Origin: Gracilaria gracilis
Taxonomy: Eukaryota > Rhodophyta > Florideophyceae > Gracilariales > Gracilariaceae
Assembly: GCA_030374805.1 (NCBI GenBank)
Contig: JARGSG010000218.1
Location: 558,001 to 622,000, forward strand
DNA: 64,000 bases
Reading direction: 5' to 3'
The position numbers and the translations under genes are program-made. This document shows positions 44,601 to 54,619 of this stretch, piece by piece. Below the pieces are notes generated by a model, which ran no database searches, was not told the origin of the DNA, and saw only the letters and a list, made by a program, of their open reading frames with translations. Each line of letters opens with the position of its first letter. Position 1 is the stretch's first letter.

Positions 44601-45348
44601 GTCGAGTTTGCTGTTGAACACAGTGAGTTTAAATCAATTCCCAATCTGCAGCGGGAGGTAGCAATGATGATCTCGACACTTGATGAGGAAGAAGAGACGT
44701 TGCCGGTATCAAGTGGCGAAGAAACGGAATTACGAGAACGCTTCAAAATCCTGGCTGCGGCATGCAAAATGGAAACCGTTGGAGCGCATGATGCCCTTGT
44801 AGAATTACATCTTTATCCTTCAGAAGCGTTTGGCAAAAGATGTGCAAAGAGGTGTGATAGAAAGAGCTGTTGTTCAGCATATGGACAAGAGAACTGGTCG
44901 TTTCAGTTTTGAATCATTTCTAATGGCATTCTCGGAGTTGAAGAAGCTGTACCCTGAAGAGCGTTCGCGGAAAGTTCCTGTAGAGCTTTCGGAGCGATTC
45001 CGGAAAGCGGCGCAACCGCGCAAACAACTACTAATATTTATTGCTAAACCATTGCTGGCTCAACTATTTAGAGAATCTGGTGATGAAGGCGGATCGGCAA
45101 GCGGGATATCGTTCAGACGAAGACGAGAAGAATGGAATGATTCGGAAGTGGACAAACTGTTCAATCAACATGCACTAGACGAGAATATGATTGACGAGGA
45201 TGGATTCACAGAGGTTGGTATGAATGTACTTTTTGCTGATAAAGTCGATGCATCAGAGATTCAATCTTCGGAAACAGGTGAGAACGATGAAAATGATAGT
45301 GACAAGCAAAATGATAACCTTTTTACAAATATATGTCACCAACAGTAA
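41626..45348 (+). pseudogene. Ankyrin-repeat protein gene, about 1,240 codons, with three frame lesions
   Basis: Starts MTGALIDAARTGNSSQVARL and continues as some 20 ankyrin repeats (to about 43780). Repeats cycle in threes (KDGDTAL, NGSTAL, KGVTAL types), a higher-order unit of about 297 bp. A coiled-coil-like stretch (VTRKIDKLDRRVRGLEKW, near 44180) follows, then a Gly/Ala-rich hydrophobic segment (GFCLNMIPIVGGALSGAAIA, near 44385-44450). The C-terminus is charged and contains HMDKRTGRFSFESFLMAF. Ankyrin arrays bind proteins; partner unknown. The gene is interrupted by a TAG at 42478-42480, a frame change within the next 20 bases, and another near 44836 in a T-run. The rest is intact, so it is a young pseudogene or partly sequence error. 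Confidence 0.8.
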
Positions 45349-45519
45349 AACGGAAGTGGTTGCCAAAAATGTATTAGCATGTACGTAAATGGCTGCCAAT
45401 GCAGAGGGTAGTTGTAGACTATTTCATCCGTTCTCAAACTTCCGTGCTGCACCGTATAGTCTCTACCCTACGCGTTCAGTAAGTCCCCACAAAGGCGATA
45501 CTGCTCCCAGGAAGGGAGT

Positions 45520-45600
45520 AGTGGTCAACCAAGACAGATCGCTTCGCATTCGTCCAATCTACATCTGAGCACGATCATAGGAGTTCCCATGAGTGTTTCT
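45520..45600 (+). repeat. Short segment shared with 51990-52065
   Basis: CAACCAAGACAGAT..GCATTCG.CAATCTACA.CTGA.CACGATC occurs at both places, part of the segmental duplications of this region. Confidence 0.55.
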
Positions 45601-45787
45601 GATTCCATTTTTTCCACTTCGTTTCTGTTCTTAACGCTGCAGTGCTGCTGGAATTCGTTCTCTTGCCGGCAGAACTTCACTGCGTCGCTGGAACACAGTC
45701 CGACGGAGAGAATATCAGCTCTCGACGTTATGGTACAGCAATGCGACGGCAAGAGCAAATGCGTTATAGGTCATTTTTGTATCAGAG

Positions 45788-46645
45788 CTTCGAGAAGCAG
45801 GCTTCTCGTAAGAAATGGTCGCAAAGCTCTTTGATAACCAGATGAGGTTTCCATTCAGTTCTTAGGTTTTGGAATGTTATTAGAAATATGTTTTGGTTAA
45901 AATTTGTAATTGAAAGAAGTCTTTTGAAATATAGATAAAAGAGATCTTTGTGGCTTAGTCAGGGTCGTATTTTTGACTACTTATTTACATAGTTGGAAGT
46001 CATATAGTCAAGGGTTTTTGGCAGCAATCAGTCAAAGAAGTCAAAAAATAGTCACTTCTAAGTATTTACGTTTATTTGAGCGTTCTGTACTGTCTTATTC
46101 AAGGTACTGGTAGTTTAGGATAATGACTGGGTATCTTTAGAACCAATTGGCACTAAACCAAGGGCCACAAATTGGTAGTAAAAAAAGTTTTTACATTTGT
46201 GCTACAGATAACCTATAATTGACGGTACCAAACAATTGGTACGAAGGGTAGAAAAACATTGTAGAAGGTTGTTATGAAGAAAAGCAATTTTAGGAGTCAA
46301 CATGATTGCAAATCCAGAATGGGGCAACTCTGGATGATTTTTTTCTTAGTAATTTTATTTGTTGGCAGTGGAATGATCCAAACAAGTGATCTGTCCAGAA
46401 TGACAACAAAATGCGTTGTGTGACACGGCGCATTTGTAGCGGTGAATATGCTGCTCAATGACCCTGTTTTTGAAACAGCTGTAAGCATTCTATGTATAAG
46501 CGGTAGATTTGGCAGCTACGCCAATTTTGAAAGAGATTACCAAAAATAAGCAGATTGTTAGTTTTCCTGCAGATTTTGACTGAGCAATCTATACTTCAGC
46601 TCAAAACACATAGCTTTGTCTTCCTAGTAGGAGCTTTGCGATGAA
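45788..46645 (+). repeat. Dispersed palindrome-core repeat, copy B
   Basis: The closest match to copy A (1833-2470), with the same ends (CGAGAAGCAGGCTTCTCG..TCGCAAAGCTC and GAGCTTTGCGA). It is lengthened by the hAT-like MITE at about 45960-46190. Confidence 0.7.
45960..46190 (+). mobile_element. hAT-like MITE, 3'-incomplete copy nested in repeat copy B
   Basis: Opens CAGGGTCGTATTTTTGACTAC and matches the element at 48811 over more than 200 bp (TAGTCAAG, GTCAGTCAAAG, AGTCACTT.TAAGTATTTACG). The right end is not clear. Confidence 0.6.
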
Positions 46646-47098
46646 TGATATTTTGAAATATGCGCACGCAGGAGTCCGCGTGCAATCCGCCTTGTACAAT
46701 ACGTACGATGAGCAGGACGCTCGCGCTATACCAACCAAAAAGACTTTCCCACAAGTCTGGGCACATCACAATAAAAGCCGCTAGCTCAACCGCTATCGGC
46801 AACCTCGAAGAAAAAGAGGTAGCCAGTCTTCTCGAGGTGTGACCATTCATTTTCCCCGCCTTTCCAAAAAGTCATCCTTCCTATTGGGTCAGCATATCCT
46901 TCACTCATCACGCCAGCCATAACTAACGCGTTTCCTAATCAGTCTATATTTGTCAACAGTTTCCTGAATAATTCGGGCACCAAGGGCATAGCAAATTGTG
47001 TTAAATGAATCTCATGACATTGTTTTACTCATCGATTGTTCTCCTAAAAGACAGAAACTATTCCAACACTAATCACTCATCTCGTTACGGAGATAACG
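46646..47098. other. Non-coding; 3' flank of the zinc-finger gene
   Basis: Bases about 46960-47100 match 52130-52270 downstream of the third zinc-finger gene, so the duplicated block includes the 3' flank. Confidence 0.5.
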
Positions 47099-47755
47099 TC
47101 ATCGACGCTCTCTTCTCTCTCTCTCTCTCCTTTTGTCCTGTCTGCGGCGTTCCTCTTGCGCACGCCTTTCCCGCTTCCTGGATTGGTTCTCACAGGTTTT
47201 CAAGTGCCCCCTCAGATGTGCGTTTTGCACGAACCGGCTACCACATCGCTCGCACACATACCTCCTCTCGCTTTGCGGCTTGTGAATCAATTGATGTCTT
47301 TTGAATTGGGATGCATTGAAGTTCATGAACGTGCACCCCTCTTTCTGGCACCTGTGTGGTTTGCACTTGATTTTGTGCCTTGGGAGATTCATGACCCATC
47401 TTTTGCAATCCCCACACCTCGTCTGAGGACCTTCAGAGGAACGCTGCAATCCACTTGCAGACGGTCTTGAGCTGGGACCCGCAGCGCATTCTTCAGACCT
47501 CAAATCCGAAGCTCCAGCCGCTTGGGACGAGCTCGCCGTTTGTAGGCCTGTGTAACTGGACACCAAGTCGTCGCTTCCTTCAAGTAGAGGGTTATATTCG
47601 AGCCCGGTATCCGGGTCGATACCTAATTCAACCAATGCATGCCTGTATCGTCTGTGAGGATCTTCGTCTTCGTTCTTCATGCGAAGCTTGTTGAAACATT
47701 TCCTGTAGTTGCCTCGTGCGTCGCCATCGCGATACGGAGAATTTTCTCGAGACAT
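47099..47755 (-). CDS. C2H2-type zinc-finger protein 1, 218 aa
   Basis: ATG at 47755 (MSRENSPYRDGDARG). Three zinc modules: C114-C117-H127-C131 (CGDCKRWVMNLPRHKIKC), C136-C141-H154-H158 (classical C2H2 with a long C-x4-C) and C168-C171-H184-C188. The tail (about 193-218) is Arg/Glu-rich and basic. The likely role is a nuclear DNA- or RNA-binding regulator. The acidic N-terminus (LVELGIDPDTGLEYNPLLEG) is shared with the gene at 49353. The finger block and the preceding SSRPSASGLQRSS are shared with the gene at 52279. It lies head-to-head with the 49353 copy in an inverted duplication. Short CT repeats underlie the C-terminal codons. Confidence 0.75.
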   Translation of the reverse strand: MSRENSPYRDGDARGNYRKCFNKLRMKNEDEDPHRRYRHALVELGIDPDTGLEYNPLLEGSDDLVSSYTGLQTASSSQAAGASDLRSEECAAGPSSRPSASGLQRSSEGPQTRCGDCKRWVMNLPRHKIKCKPHRCQKEGCTFMNFNASQFKRHQLIHKPQSERRYVCERCGSRFVQNAHLRGHLKTCENQSRKRERRAQEERRRQDKRRERERRERR

Positions 47756-49352
47756 TCTTGAAACGCTACGTGTTAATACGAACTACCTTCGTGTGACTCA
47801 GGCTAAAGTAGAGCAATTACGCAGCTGGAATGCTTTTTTATACCGACATGACTTGCAGTCCACATCTCGAAAAAGCACCTGGAATGAAGTAAGGATTTGC
47901 ATATGAGTTCAGTGTCACCCGCAACCTGTTTCTTTCTTGAGGAAAACGAAGCCATGATCATGTCTTCAACTTTTCAATGATGAAAAATATGAACAAGAAG
48001 ACTGAATTAATGAAAGCAATGAACCAGAGTATATTGTATGATTTGCAGACCATAGAAATCAATGGTTTCTAGAGCACCAAATGAAAAACCAGGAGAGGCA
48101 TTATATTGCCTGATGGGATTCATAACTTTGTACACCTTTCTTTTTCCCATATCTATATTCTTTGCTTGAGCATGGGAACTTCGTGCTCTCAATTGAAGCA
48201 AAGCTATTCAAAGCCAGACGTGAGAGGAGTGTTTAATTCTCTGAGCGCAAGTTGACCCAAATTCTAAAAGCTGTATGGGAGCGGATACTGAACGAAGCAT
48301 CAGACGTTGGGTAGTGATACTTAAGTTGAGAACAAATTGTCAATAAAAAGCTTGATATTTCTCTTTGCCTTTCTATATAGTTAAGAAATATTAGCTCTTT
48401 TATGAAAACCACCAGACTCTGCTATTCAGAGACCCAAAATAGCCCAATCTCTGTTTATCACGTATTGCTTGGAACCTTTTCATATATCTGGCAAATATTG
48501 GAAAATGTTCATATATTTAATTAATATAGATGAAGTAGAAAGAACGGTGTGGAAATTTATGAATCTTATCTGACAAAAAAATGGCTCTCCTGTAATTGTG
48601 GACTTTCATTTGGTGAGCTACAATCCAGTAATTTCTGTGACTGCCAGTCATACAATACATTCTGGTTCATTGCCTTCATGTATTTTTGCTCTTTGTTCTA
48701 TATCAAAAAAAAAGTTGAAAACATGACTATGGCAAACAGAGTCTGTTTTTCTCAAGCAAGAAACAGGTGGCGGGCGACACTGAACTCATATGCAAATCCT
48801 TACTTCATTACAGGGGCGTATTTTTGGCTACTTATTTTTCGGGTTCGAAGTCAAATAGTCAAGCATTTTTGGCGGTAGTCAGTCAAAGTATTCAAATAGT
48901 AGTCACTTTTAAGTATTTACGATATTCTAAGCGTGCTTTTCTGTGTTATTCAAAGTATTAGTAGTTTAGAACAATAACGGGGTCTCCCTCAAGCCACATT
49001 GGCACTGAACCAACTGCTACAGAATTATAGTTCGACCAAAAAATCGTTCTACTCACTATCCAGCTTCCGATTAAATATTAATTTTGTAGCTTTGAAAGCA
49101 AGTAAAGCTCTTATGTACACTTTGACTACTTTTAACGACTTCTTCTCAAACGATGAAGTCAGTCAGTCATAGTCAAGTGCTTTTTTAATAGTAGTCAGTC
49201 AGTCAGAAAACGGGCCTGCTTCATTCCAAGTGCTTTCCCGAAATGCAGACTGCAAGTCATGTCGATACAAAAAAGCATTCCTGCTTCGTAATTGCTCCAC
49301 TTTAGCCTGAGTCACACGAATTCAGTTCACATTAACACGTAGCGTTTCAAGA
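47756..49352. other. Head-to-head spacer of an inverted gene duplication
   Basis: The upstream region of zinc-finger gene 1 (47756-48090) reappears reverse-complemented at about 48605-49350, interrupted there by a MITE. Shared pieces include the promoter-proximal GACTTGCA, CATATGCAAATCCTTACTT and CATTTGGTG. The palindrome centre is near 48340. No gene in between. Confidence 0.7.
48811..49218 (+). mobile_element. hAT-like MITE, 408 bp, with 8-bp target duplication
   Basis: Ends CAGGGGCGTATTTTTGG and CAGAAAACGGGCCTG form imperfect inverted repeats. It is flanked by CTTCATTA (48803-48810) and CTTCATTC (49219-49226). The other arm of the inverted duplication has the single uninterrupted site (GAATGAAG), confirming insertion. 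CAGGG ends and 8-bp duplications are hAT hallmarks. No coding capacity. Confidence 0.82.
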
Positions 49353-49980
49353 ATGTCTCGATAAAATTCTCCATATCGCGATGGCGACGCACGAGGCAAT
49401 TACAAGAAATGTTTCAACAAATTTCGCATGTCGAACGAAGACGAAGATCCTCACAGACAATACAGGCATGCAATGGTTGAATTAGGTATCGACCCAGATA
49501 CCGGGCTCGAATATAACCCTCTACTTGAAGGAAGCGACGATTTGGTGTCCAGTTACACAGCGCCTCCTTCTTCTCAACTCGGAGAAGCTTCAAGCCGATG
49601 TGAGGCGTCATCTACAGCAGGAAGTAGCGCAGGCGACGGCAGAATCAGTGCTTCTCTGTCCGTGCAGCCAGCCGGGAAGAAAGGGCACAAGGAAGGAAAG
49701 CGGGAAAGGAAAAGAAGCGGCGAGGGGGCGCAAAATGCCAGGTGTGGCAAGTGCGAAAACTCGTACAGCTGCGTGGCAAGCTTGCGGAGACATGAACGAA
49801 CGATGCATAAAGAAAACGTGAGCTGTGCGCAGTGTGAAAAGAAGTTCACTGACCGATTCATCCTGGAGCGTCATGTGAGAGCTCGGCACCAATGGGGCGT
49901 TGTCTGCACCACATTGCAGCGCAAGATTCAGTCGTCGTGATACCATGGAGGCTCACGTGAAGGCAGATCATGGCGGGTAG
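49353..49980 (+). pseudogene. C2H2-type zinc-finger gene 2, disrupted
   Basis: Paralog of the 47099 gene in the opposite orientation. The ancestral start (MSR at 49353) is followed at codon 4 by TAA where gene 1 has GAA. The next ATG, at 49428, gives an open frame of 170 codons to 49940. It keeps the N-terminal module (VELGIDPDTGLEYNPLLEG) but has different fingers: CGKCENSYSCVASLRRHERTMH and CAQCEKKFTDRFILERHVRARH. A third finger (CSARFSRRDTMEAHVKADH) follows in another frame after one extra T near 49912, ending in TAG at 49978-49980. It may still make a shortened two-finger protein. Confidence 0.7.
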
Positions 49981-50055
49981 GAGCGCTTTCCATGGGCATC
50001 ACAGTTTGAAGGCGGATCGTGATTTGTTTCAAACTAGATTAAATTTTGACTACTT

Positions 50056-50241
50056 TTATCGCAATTTCAGAGACCCATAACAATCGACTATCAGCGTACC
50101 CACACTCACCATCTTTTTACTGTATCTTGAAAGCGACCCAGAAGCGGAGAAATTCGATATACTGGCCACAGTGGGGACCCCATCCGTAACGGACAGACAA
50201 AGAAGCAGGGCTGATAGAAAGGCCTGGATGGAAAACACCAT
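50056..50241 (-). CDS. Small possible secreted peptide, 61 aa
   Basis: ATG at 50241 gives MVFSIQAFLSALLLCLSVTDG, a good signal-peptide shape, followed by a Ser-rich 40-residue tail. The frame is open upstream, so the start is a choice. No homolog recognised; may be chance. Confidence 0.25.
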   Translation of the reverse strand: MVFSIQAFLSALLLCLSVTDGVPTVASISNFSASGSLSRYSKKMVSVGTLIVDCYGSLKLR

Positions 50242-50639
50242 TTGAAATTGATGAGTTCTACCGGGATATAGAGAAAGACAGCCAGACGAGAAACCACTTC
50301 TTAATGCTATTTCAAGCTTTGCGGGAGGAGAACTAGAGCAGGGCAGTCGAATATATCTTATATACACAAGGTTCTGTATCACTACTTCAACCTTGAAGAG
50401 AGAGAAAGCAGATGATGTTGATGCCGATGACGCCTGGCGGAAGAAATCTTTCGCTCTAGATGTAGGTCTAATCAGTAAACTAAGATGTTCACAACGTAGA
50501 CACTCAATGTGGATCACGGTTTTGATAATCTTTCTCGACTCAAGCTAGAAGAGAGCCACATTTTGTAGGAGGAGTGGTTAACGTGAACCGCACGCCCTGT
50601 GTCACAACAGAGCATAGCGCCAATAGCCCGGACGTTTTA

Positions 50640-51150
50640 ACACTTTTAACTTCGAATATTGATGAAGTGTAATATAATCTACCGAATACATTTGAATACC
50701 GTTTGCGATGCGGTTGTGCGAGTTTGGCATCAGACGTACTCGGTGCAAGCGAAATCTCTTTCAGTTTCCCACAAGCAACGTCCAATTTTCTGAACTCGAA
50801 CCCATGTTAGCTGAACCAAGTGGCCAAAGAGCGCGAGTCTAACAACCTCAAGGCATTCTTAAAAAACGCAACTCTGGCCATTGAAAACAGGAAGTATAAA
50901 CAAGCTCGCTCTCTTTATCTAAACAACGTGGAAGAGATTTAGGTACCACAGGATGGTGACCGAGACTGAATCCTGGGCAGCAACATAGATTCCATGGAGG
51001 ATTTGTCGAAGAATGCGGATACAGCGTATCAAGTTCGGGTGTCATGGTGGGGGTTTAGGCAACTGCAGAACCGAAAGGTCCTGAAGCACGTGGCGCGCGT
51101 GTAGTGCGTGGCGTCAACGTGCAAATATGCGCATATGTGTCTTTTACACG
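50640..51150 (+). repeat. Segmental duplication, copy 1 (pair 54620-55140)
   Basis: About 510 bp matching 54620-55140 in direct orientation, including AATATTGATGAAGT, CACAAGCAA and CTGAAGCACGTGGC-type segments. Moderately diverged. Confidence 0.7.
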
Positions 51151-51447
51151 TGTTTGTTTGTCCTACAAGCCGCAATCAATATTTAAAATTATTTCAGATG
51201 GAAGACAGTTTCTGTTTGTGTGGATGTGCTTCATCAACGTGGGCAGGGAGGAGAACTCGAGAGCGAGCGACGGTATCTGGATGATCTGCGTGTTTATTAT
51301 GGGGAACAGGATAGGACCTTGGTGAAGATACAAGGTGCCCCTTCAGGCGGCAGATGTGTGCGCCTATTTAGTCGTAGACCCGCCGCCCAGAAGTTGTACC
51401 ACGCCTGCCATCTTGCGAATGAGCTGACGCTTTTTTTCGAAACCGAA

Positions 51448-51903
51448 ATGGTGCGCGTTGAGATGCTGGTGCTTGTCGTGGTGGCAACTGTGTGGAGTGG
51501 ATCTCAGGGAACGTTCTGCACGGATGACAATCCGTTGCCGTTGTTGCTGGTGGAAGAGGATTTCGAAGCATTCAATGAATGTGACTTCAAACGCCTTTTA
51601 CGCATTCGCACCGATGACTTTCGGTTGTTTACACCGCGCGGTGGGGTGATCGATGGAAAGCAGGCTGTTGAACAATTGATTACTGACGTTTGTAAACCTT
51701 TCCCGCTGGGGTTTCGGGGACTGAGGTTCAGCATTAATGACAGCATCATTGCTGGTAGTTCGATAATTGTTCGCTGGGTGGCAACGGCACCGTTCATTGA
51801 AGACTATTACGGTTCTGATGCATATTTCACTCGTGGATACAAACTGTCTGCAGGCGTGTCCACTTTTGATGCACTGGAATTGAACATTACGGCCTCAGTT
51901 TGA
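51448..51903 (+). CDS. Small secreted NTF2/SnoaL-fold-like protein, 151 aa
   Basis: The ATG at 51448 starts a signal peptide (MVRVEMLVLVVVATVWSG); the same frame is open 76 codons upstream, but those look like untranslated sequence. The mature part has the outline of an NTF2-like domain: EEDFEAFNECDFKRLLRI, then DDFRLFTPRGGVIDGKQAV, then strands ending VRWVATAPFIE and YKLSAGVSTFDALEL. Such domains bind small ligands or act as enzymes; no catalytic set can be named. It lies just right of the first copy of a duplicated block whose second copy lacks this gene. The fold call is by pattern only. Confidence 0.5.
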   Translation: MVRVEMLVLVVVATVWSGSQGTFCTDDNPLPLLLVEEDFEAFNECDFKRLLRIRTDDFRLFTPRGGVIDGKQAVEQLITDVCKPFPLGFRGLRFSINDSIIAGSSIIVRWVATAPFIEDYYGSDAYFTRGYKLSAGVSTFDALELNITASV

Positions 51904-51989
51904 ATTGGGCAGAACAGTGTCTCAACATATTGAGAGCACCTGCAGAACAGGGTAGGCATTTGAGTCTGCTGAAGCCATTGGAGGCGTGA

Positions 51990-52065
51990 TTAAAGTTTAC
52001 AACCAAGACAGATGTTTTTTTTGCATTCGCACAATCTACACCTGAACACGATCGTGAACTCCTGT
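51990..52065 (+). repeat. Short segment shared with 45520-45600
   Basis: See 45520-45600. Confidence 0.55.
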
Positions 52066-52278
52066 GATCGAGAAGGAGGTCCCCGTCGGCGCTCTGGAGA
52101 TCTGCCATTCCCAACACTTCCCGTTCCAATAATTCCGTCTTCGTTTCCTGAACAATTTGGGCACCAAGGACATAGCAAATTGTGTAAAATGAATCTCATG
52201 ACTTTGTTTTACTCGCTTGTTCTCCTAAAACCAGAAACTATCGCAACACAAATCAGTCATCTCGTTTCGAACAGAACG

Positions 52279-53160
52279 TTAACGACGCTCTCTTCCCTCT
52301 TCATCCTGTCTGCGGCGTGCCTCGTGGGCAAGCCTTCCCCGCCTACCGGAATGGCTCTGACAGGCATTCAAGCCGCTCAAGTGTGTCCTCAGATGCGCGT
52401 GTTGCACAAACCGTCTACCACAGTGCTCGCACACATACCTCCGCGGCTTGTGAATCAATTGATGTCTTTTGAACTGAGAGAGCGCGTAGTTCACGAACGT
52501 GCACCCCTCGTTCTGGCACCTGTACGGTTTGCACTTGATTTTGTGCTTTGGAAGATCCAGCACCCGTTTTTTGCAATCACCACACTGCGTCTTGTGATCA
52601 TCACTGGAACGCTGCAACCCACTTGCAGACGGTCGCGAACTGGGATCCGCGGCGTTTTCGCCAGACCTCATGTTCGAAGGTCCAGCGGCGTGGAAAGACC
52701 TCGCCCTTTGTAAACCACCTTCTTCCCTACCAGAAGGACCTCCTCCAAAAGATGGGCGTCCGCCGCTTTCAGATCTATGTGCGGATCCAGATGGGGAGTT
52801 GAGCAGATCTCTAATCGATGTAACCCTGCCTGAAGGTGCAGCTACTGAAGAAGGACCTCCCCTTTGTTCGAAGCGCCCTTCTCTCGCTCGACGATCTGCA
52901 GGCTGTCCAGATGACGAGCGAGACCTGCCACTATTGCTTCCAGATCTGGATGTAGGATTGAGCAAATCGCCAATCGCTGTCACCCTGCGTCGAGGGTCGG
53001 AAGGACTACCTTGCTGTCTAGACTGCTCACGCTCGCTATCACCTTCAGAACTGCTTGCGCGATTGAGAAGGTATGGCAAGCCCATTCTACGAGATGACGG
53101 CCTTCTATTGTGGCCTTCGCCGTCTCCGGCACCGCCAGAAGAAGACGGGAAAAAGCTCAT
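52279..53160 (-). CDS. C2H2-type zinc-finger protein 3, 293 aa
   Basis: ATG at 53160 (MSFFPSSSGGAGDG). Long Ser/Gly/Arg-rich N-terminal half with three short hydrophobic motifs, LPYLLNRA, IGDLLNPT and IRDLLNSP, which look like repeated docking motifs. The C-terminal finger block CGDCKKRVLDLPKHKIKC, CQNEGCTFVNYALSQFKRH and CEHCGRRFVQHAHLRTHL is close to that of gene 1 (47099), as is the preceding SSRPSASGLQRSS. The basic tail is shorter. A nuclear regulator is likely. The N-terminus is unrelated to genes 1 and 2, so the family is mosaic. The frame is intact. Confidence 0.75.
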   Translation of the reverse strand: MSFFPSSSGGAGDGEGHNRRPSSRRMGLPYLLNRASSSEGDSEREQSRQQGSPSDPRRRVTAIGDLLNPTSRSGSNSGRSRSSSGQPADRRAREGRFEQRGGPSSVAAPSGRVTSIRDLLNSPSGSAHRSESGGRPSFGGGPSGREEGGLQRARSFHAAGPSNMRSGENAADPSSRPSASGLQRSSDDHKTQCGDCKKRVLDLPKHKIKCKPYRCQNEGCTFVNYALSQFKRHQLIHKPRRYVCEHCGRRFVQHAHLRTHLSGLNACQSHSGRRGRLAHEARRRQDEEGRERR

Positions 53161-53689
53161 GATTTGTGCTTTGAAAACTGAAAGGCTGGCTCAGAAGTTG
53201 TACAAGTAGATACTTTGTGTGTTGAACTGCTTTTTAAGTGGGAATCATCATTGCTGAGAGACGTTGAGTTTTATATATCCCATTCCCCCAGATGAAATCT
53301 AACCTGAAAGCGCATCTTTCTTTGAAAGAATTGAGAGCTCGGCAAAGGTAAGAGATTGCACAATGTGGAATATGATTGGTATAATATGTTCAAATGTTTA
53401 TGAACGAGAATGGCAATACTATATATGAACAGGTATCTCTAGCTTGCGTGTGATAGAAGTTTGTGCTACGCCTGCGAAGGACTGAGCATTTATATGAAAC
53501 GTAGAGGACAAGCATCGTTTTGGGCGCTTACATGACATGTCCATAGCAAGTTCTTTGTGTGTAGAAATCGTATGGTTATGGAAATCCTTTTGGAGATGCT
53601 CAGTTATGTAACCCCAGTAAGAAACGTGTTGAATGTCCTCGATATCGTGATGAATTCGAGAAACCTCGAAGTCCAGGAATGCCAAGAAC
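53161..53689. other. Non-coding stretch
   Basis: Upstream of zinc-finger gene 3. No gene or element recognised. Confidence 0.4.
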
Positions 53690-54277
53690 ATGAACGTTGA
53701 GAGCGGAGATTTGGAAGATGGACATTTCATGCTGTTTGACACAGAGAAGTACTCCTGGCAATACAGCTGTCATAGCGTTCGAGAGGACCTTGGTTGTCAG
53801 TTCATCGAACTTGGAATCTGTGTTTGTCGCGACCAAAGTTCCTATCCTAGAAGTACTACGAGATTTGTTGATCTTGGACTCACACATTTCATCTATCCTT
53901 TGGATATCTATATGGCCGCCAAATTCTCCTTTGTGAGGAAGTATGAACGTCCGACCGGTATTGATTTGCTTCCACAACATGATTTGTGCAACATACCGGC
54001 TACATTTGGTGAATATCGTGATGACGATGAGGACGTGAAAGTAACTACATTCGATGGGATACCGAACGTAGCGATGCCCGGCATGTATTTCTTCGACATT
54101 GAAGCTGGGAGTAATGTTCTATGTTTCGCGATGGTGACTATTGCTGAAAAGAAAGTCCTGGAGCTCATTGGGTCCCTCCTCCGCCTTCTCCCACAATCCG
54201 CCGTTTGCCTCCCGCTACATCAACCTATCGGGCACAGTACCATATACTACCGAGAGGTACACTGGCCAATTTCATGA
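53690..54277 (+). CDS. Hypothetical protein, about 195 aa
   Basis: An open frame with ordinary globular composition (VDLGLTHFIYPLDIYMAAKF, NIPATFGEYRDDDEDVKVTT). A long antisense frame (53600-53980) overlaps it, so the strand is uncertain. No motif, signal peptide or membrane segment is identified. Confidence 0.3.
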   Translation: MNVESGDLEDGHFMLFDTEKYSWQYSCHSVREDLGCQFIELGICVCRDQSSYPRSTTRFVDLGLTHFIYPLDIYMAAKFSFVRKYERPTGIDLLPQHDLCNIPATFGEYRDDDEDVKVTTFDGIPNVAMPGMYFFDIEAGSNVLCFAMVTIAEKKVLELIGSLLRLLPQSAVCLPLHQPIGHSTIYYREVHWPIS

Positions 54278-54619
54278 GGATTGACGGTGTGCCAGAATCC
54301 GAAATAGTTCGATTCTTTATGCTAAAGTACTTCTTCGCATTTGGACCCCCAGGTTGGAGCCTTGCTTGAATATAACTTTCTTTTGTGCGGAGGATGTTCC
54401 CCCATGTTCTAGGGCTTTGAGACGGTTCGGATGCAGTGGTGTGCAAGACGTTGAGGCATTGCCGCACATACGTTTGTGGTAGTTCTGTACCCGATCGGGG
54501 AAGAATCGTGGCGTAAACGTTCATGAGTATCTTGCCAACTATTCTCACCATAGCAAGTTCTTTGTGTGTAGAAATCGTTCAAAGGTTGGATTATCCTTTA
54601 AACCGTTAAACATTTACAT
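54278..54619. other. Non-coding stretch
   Basis: Nothing recognised. Confidence 0.35.

Noticed and set aside
52012-53209. Plus-strand frames of 179-233 codons
   Set aside because: Antisense shadows of zinc-finger gene 3, whose Cys/His pattern is on the minus strand.
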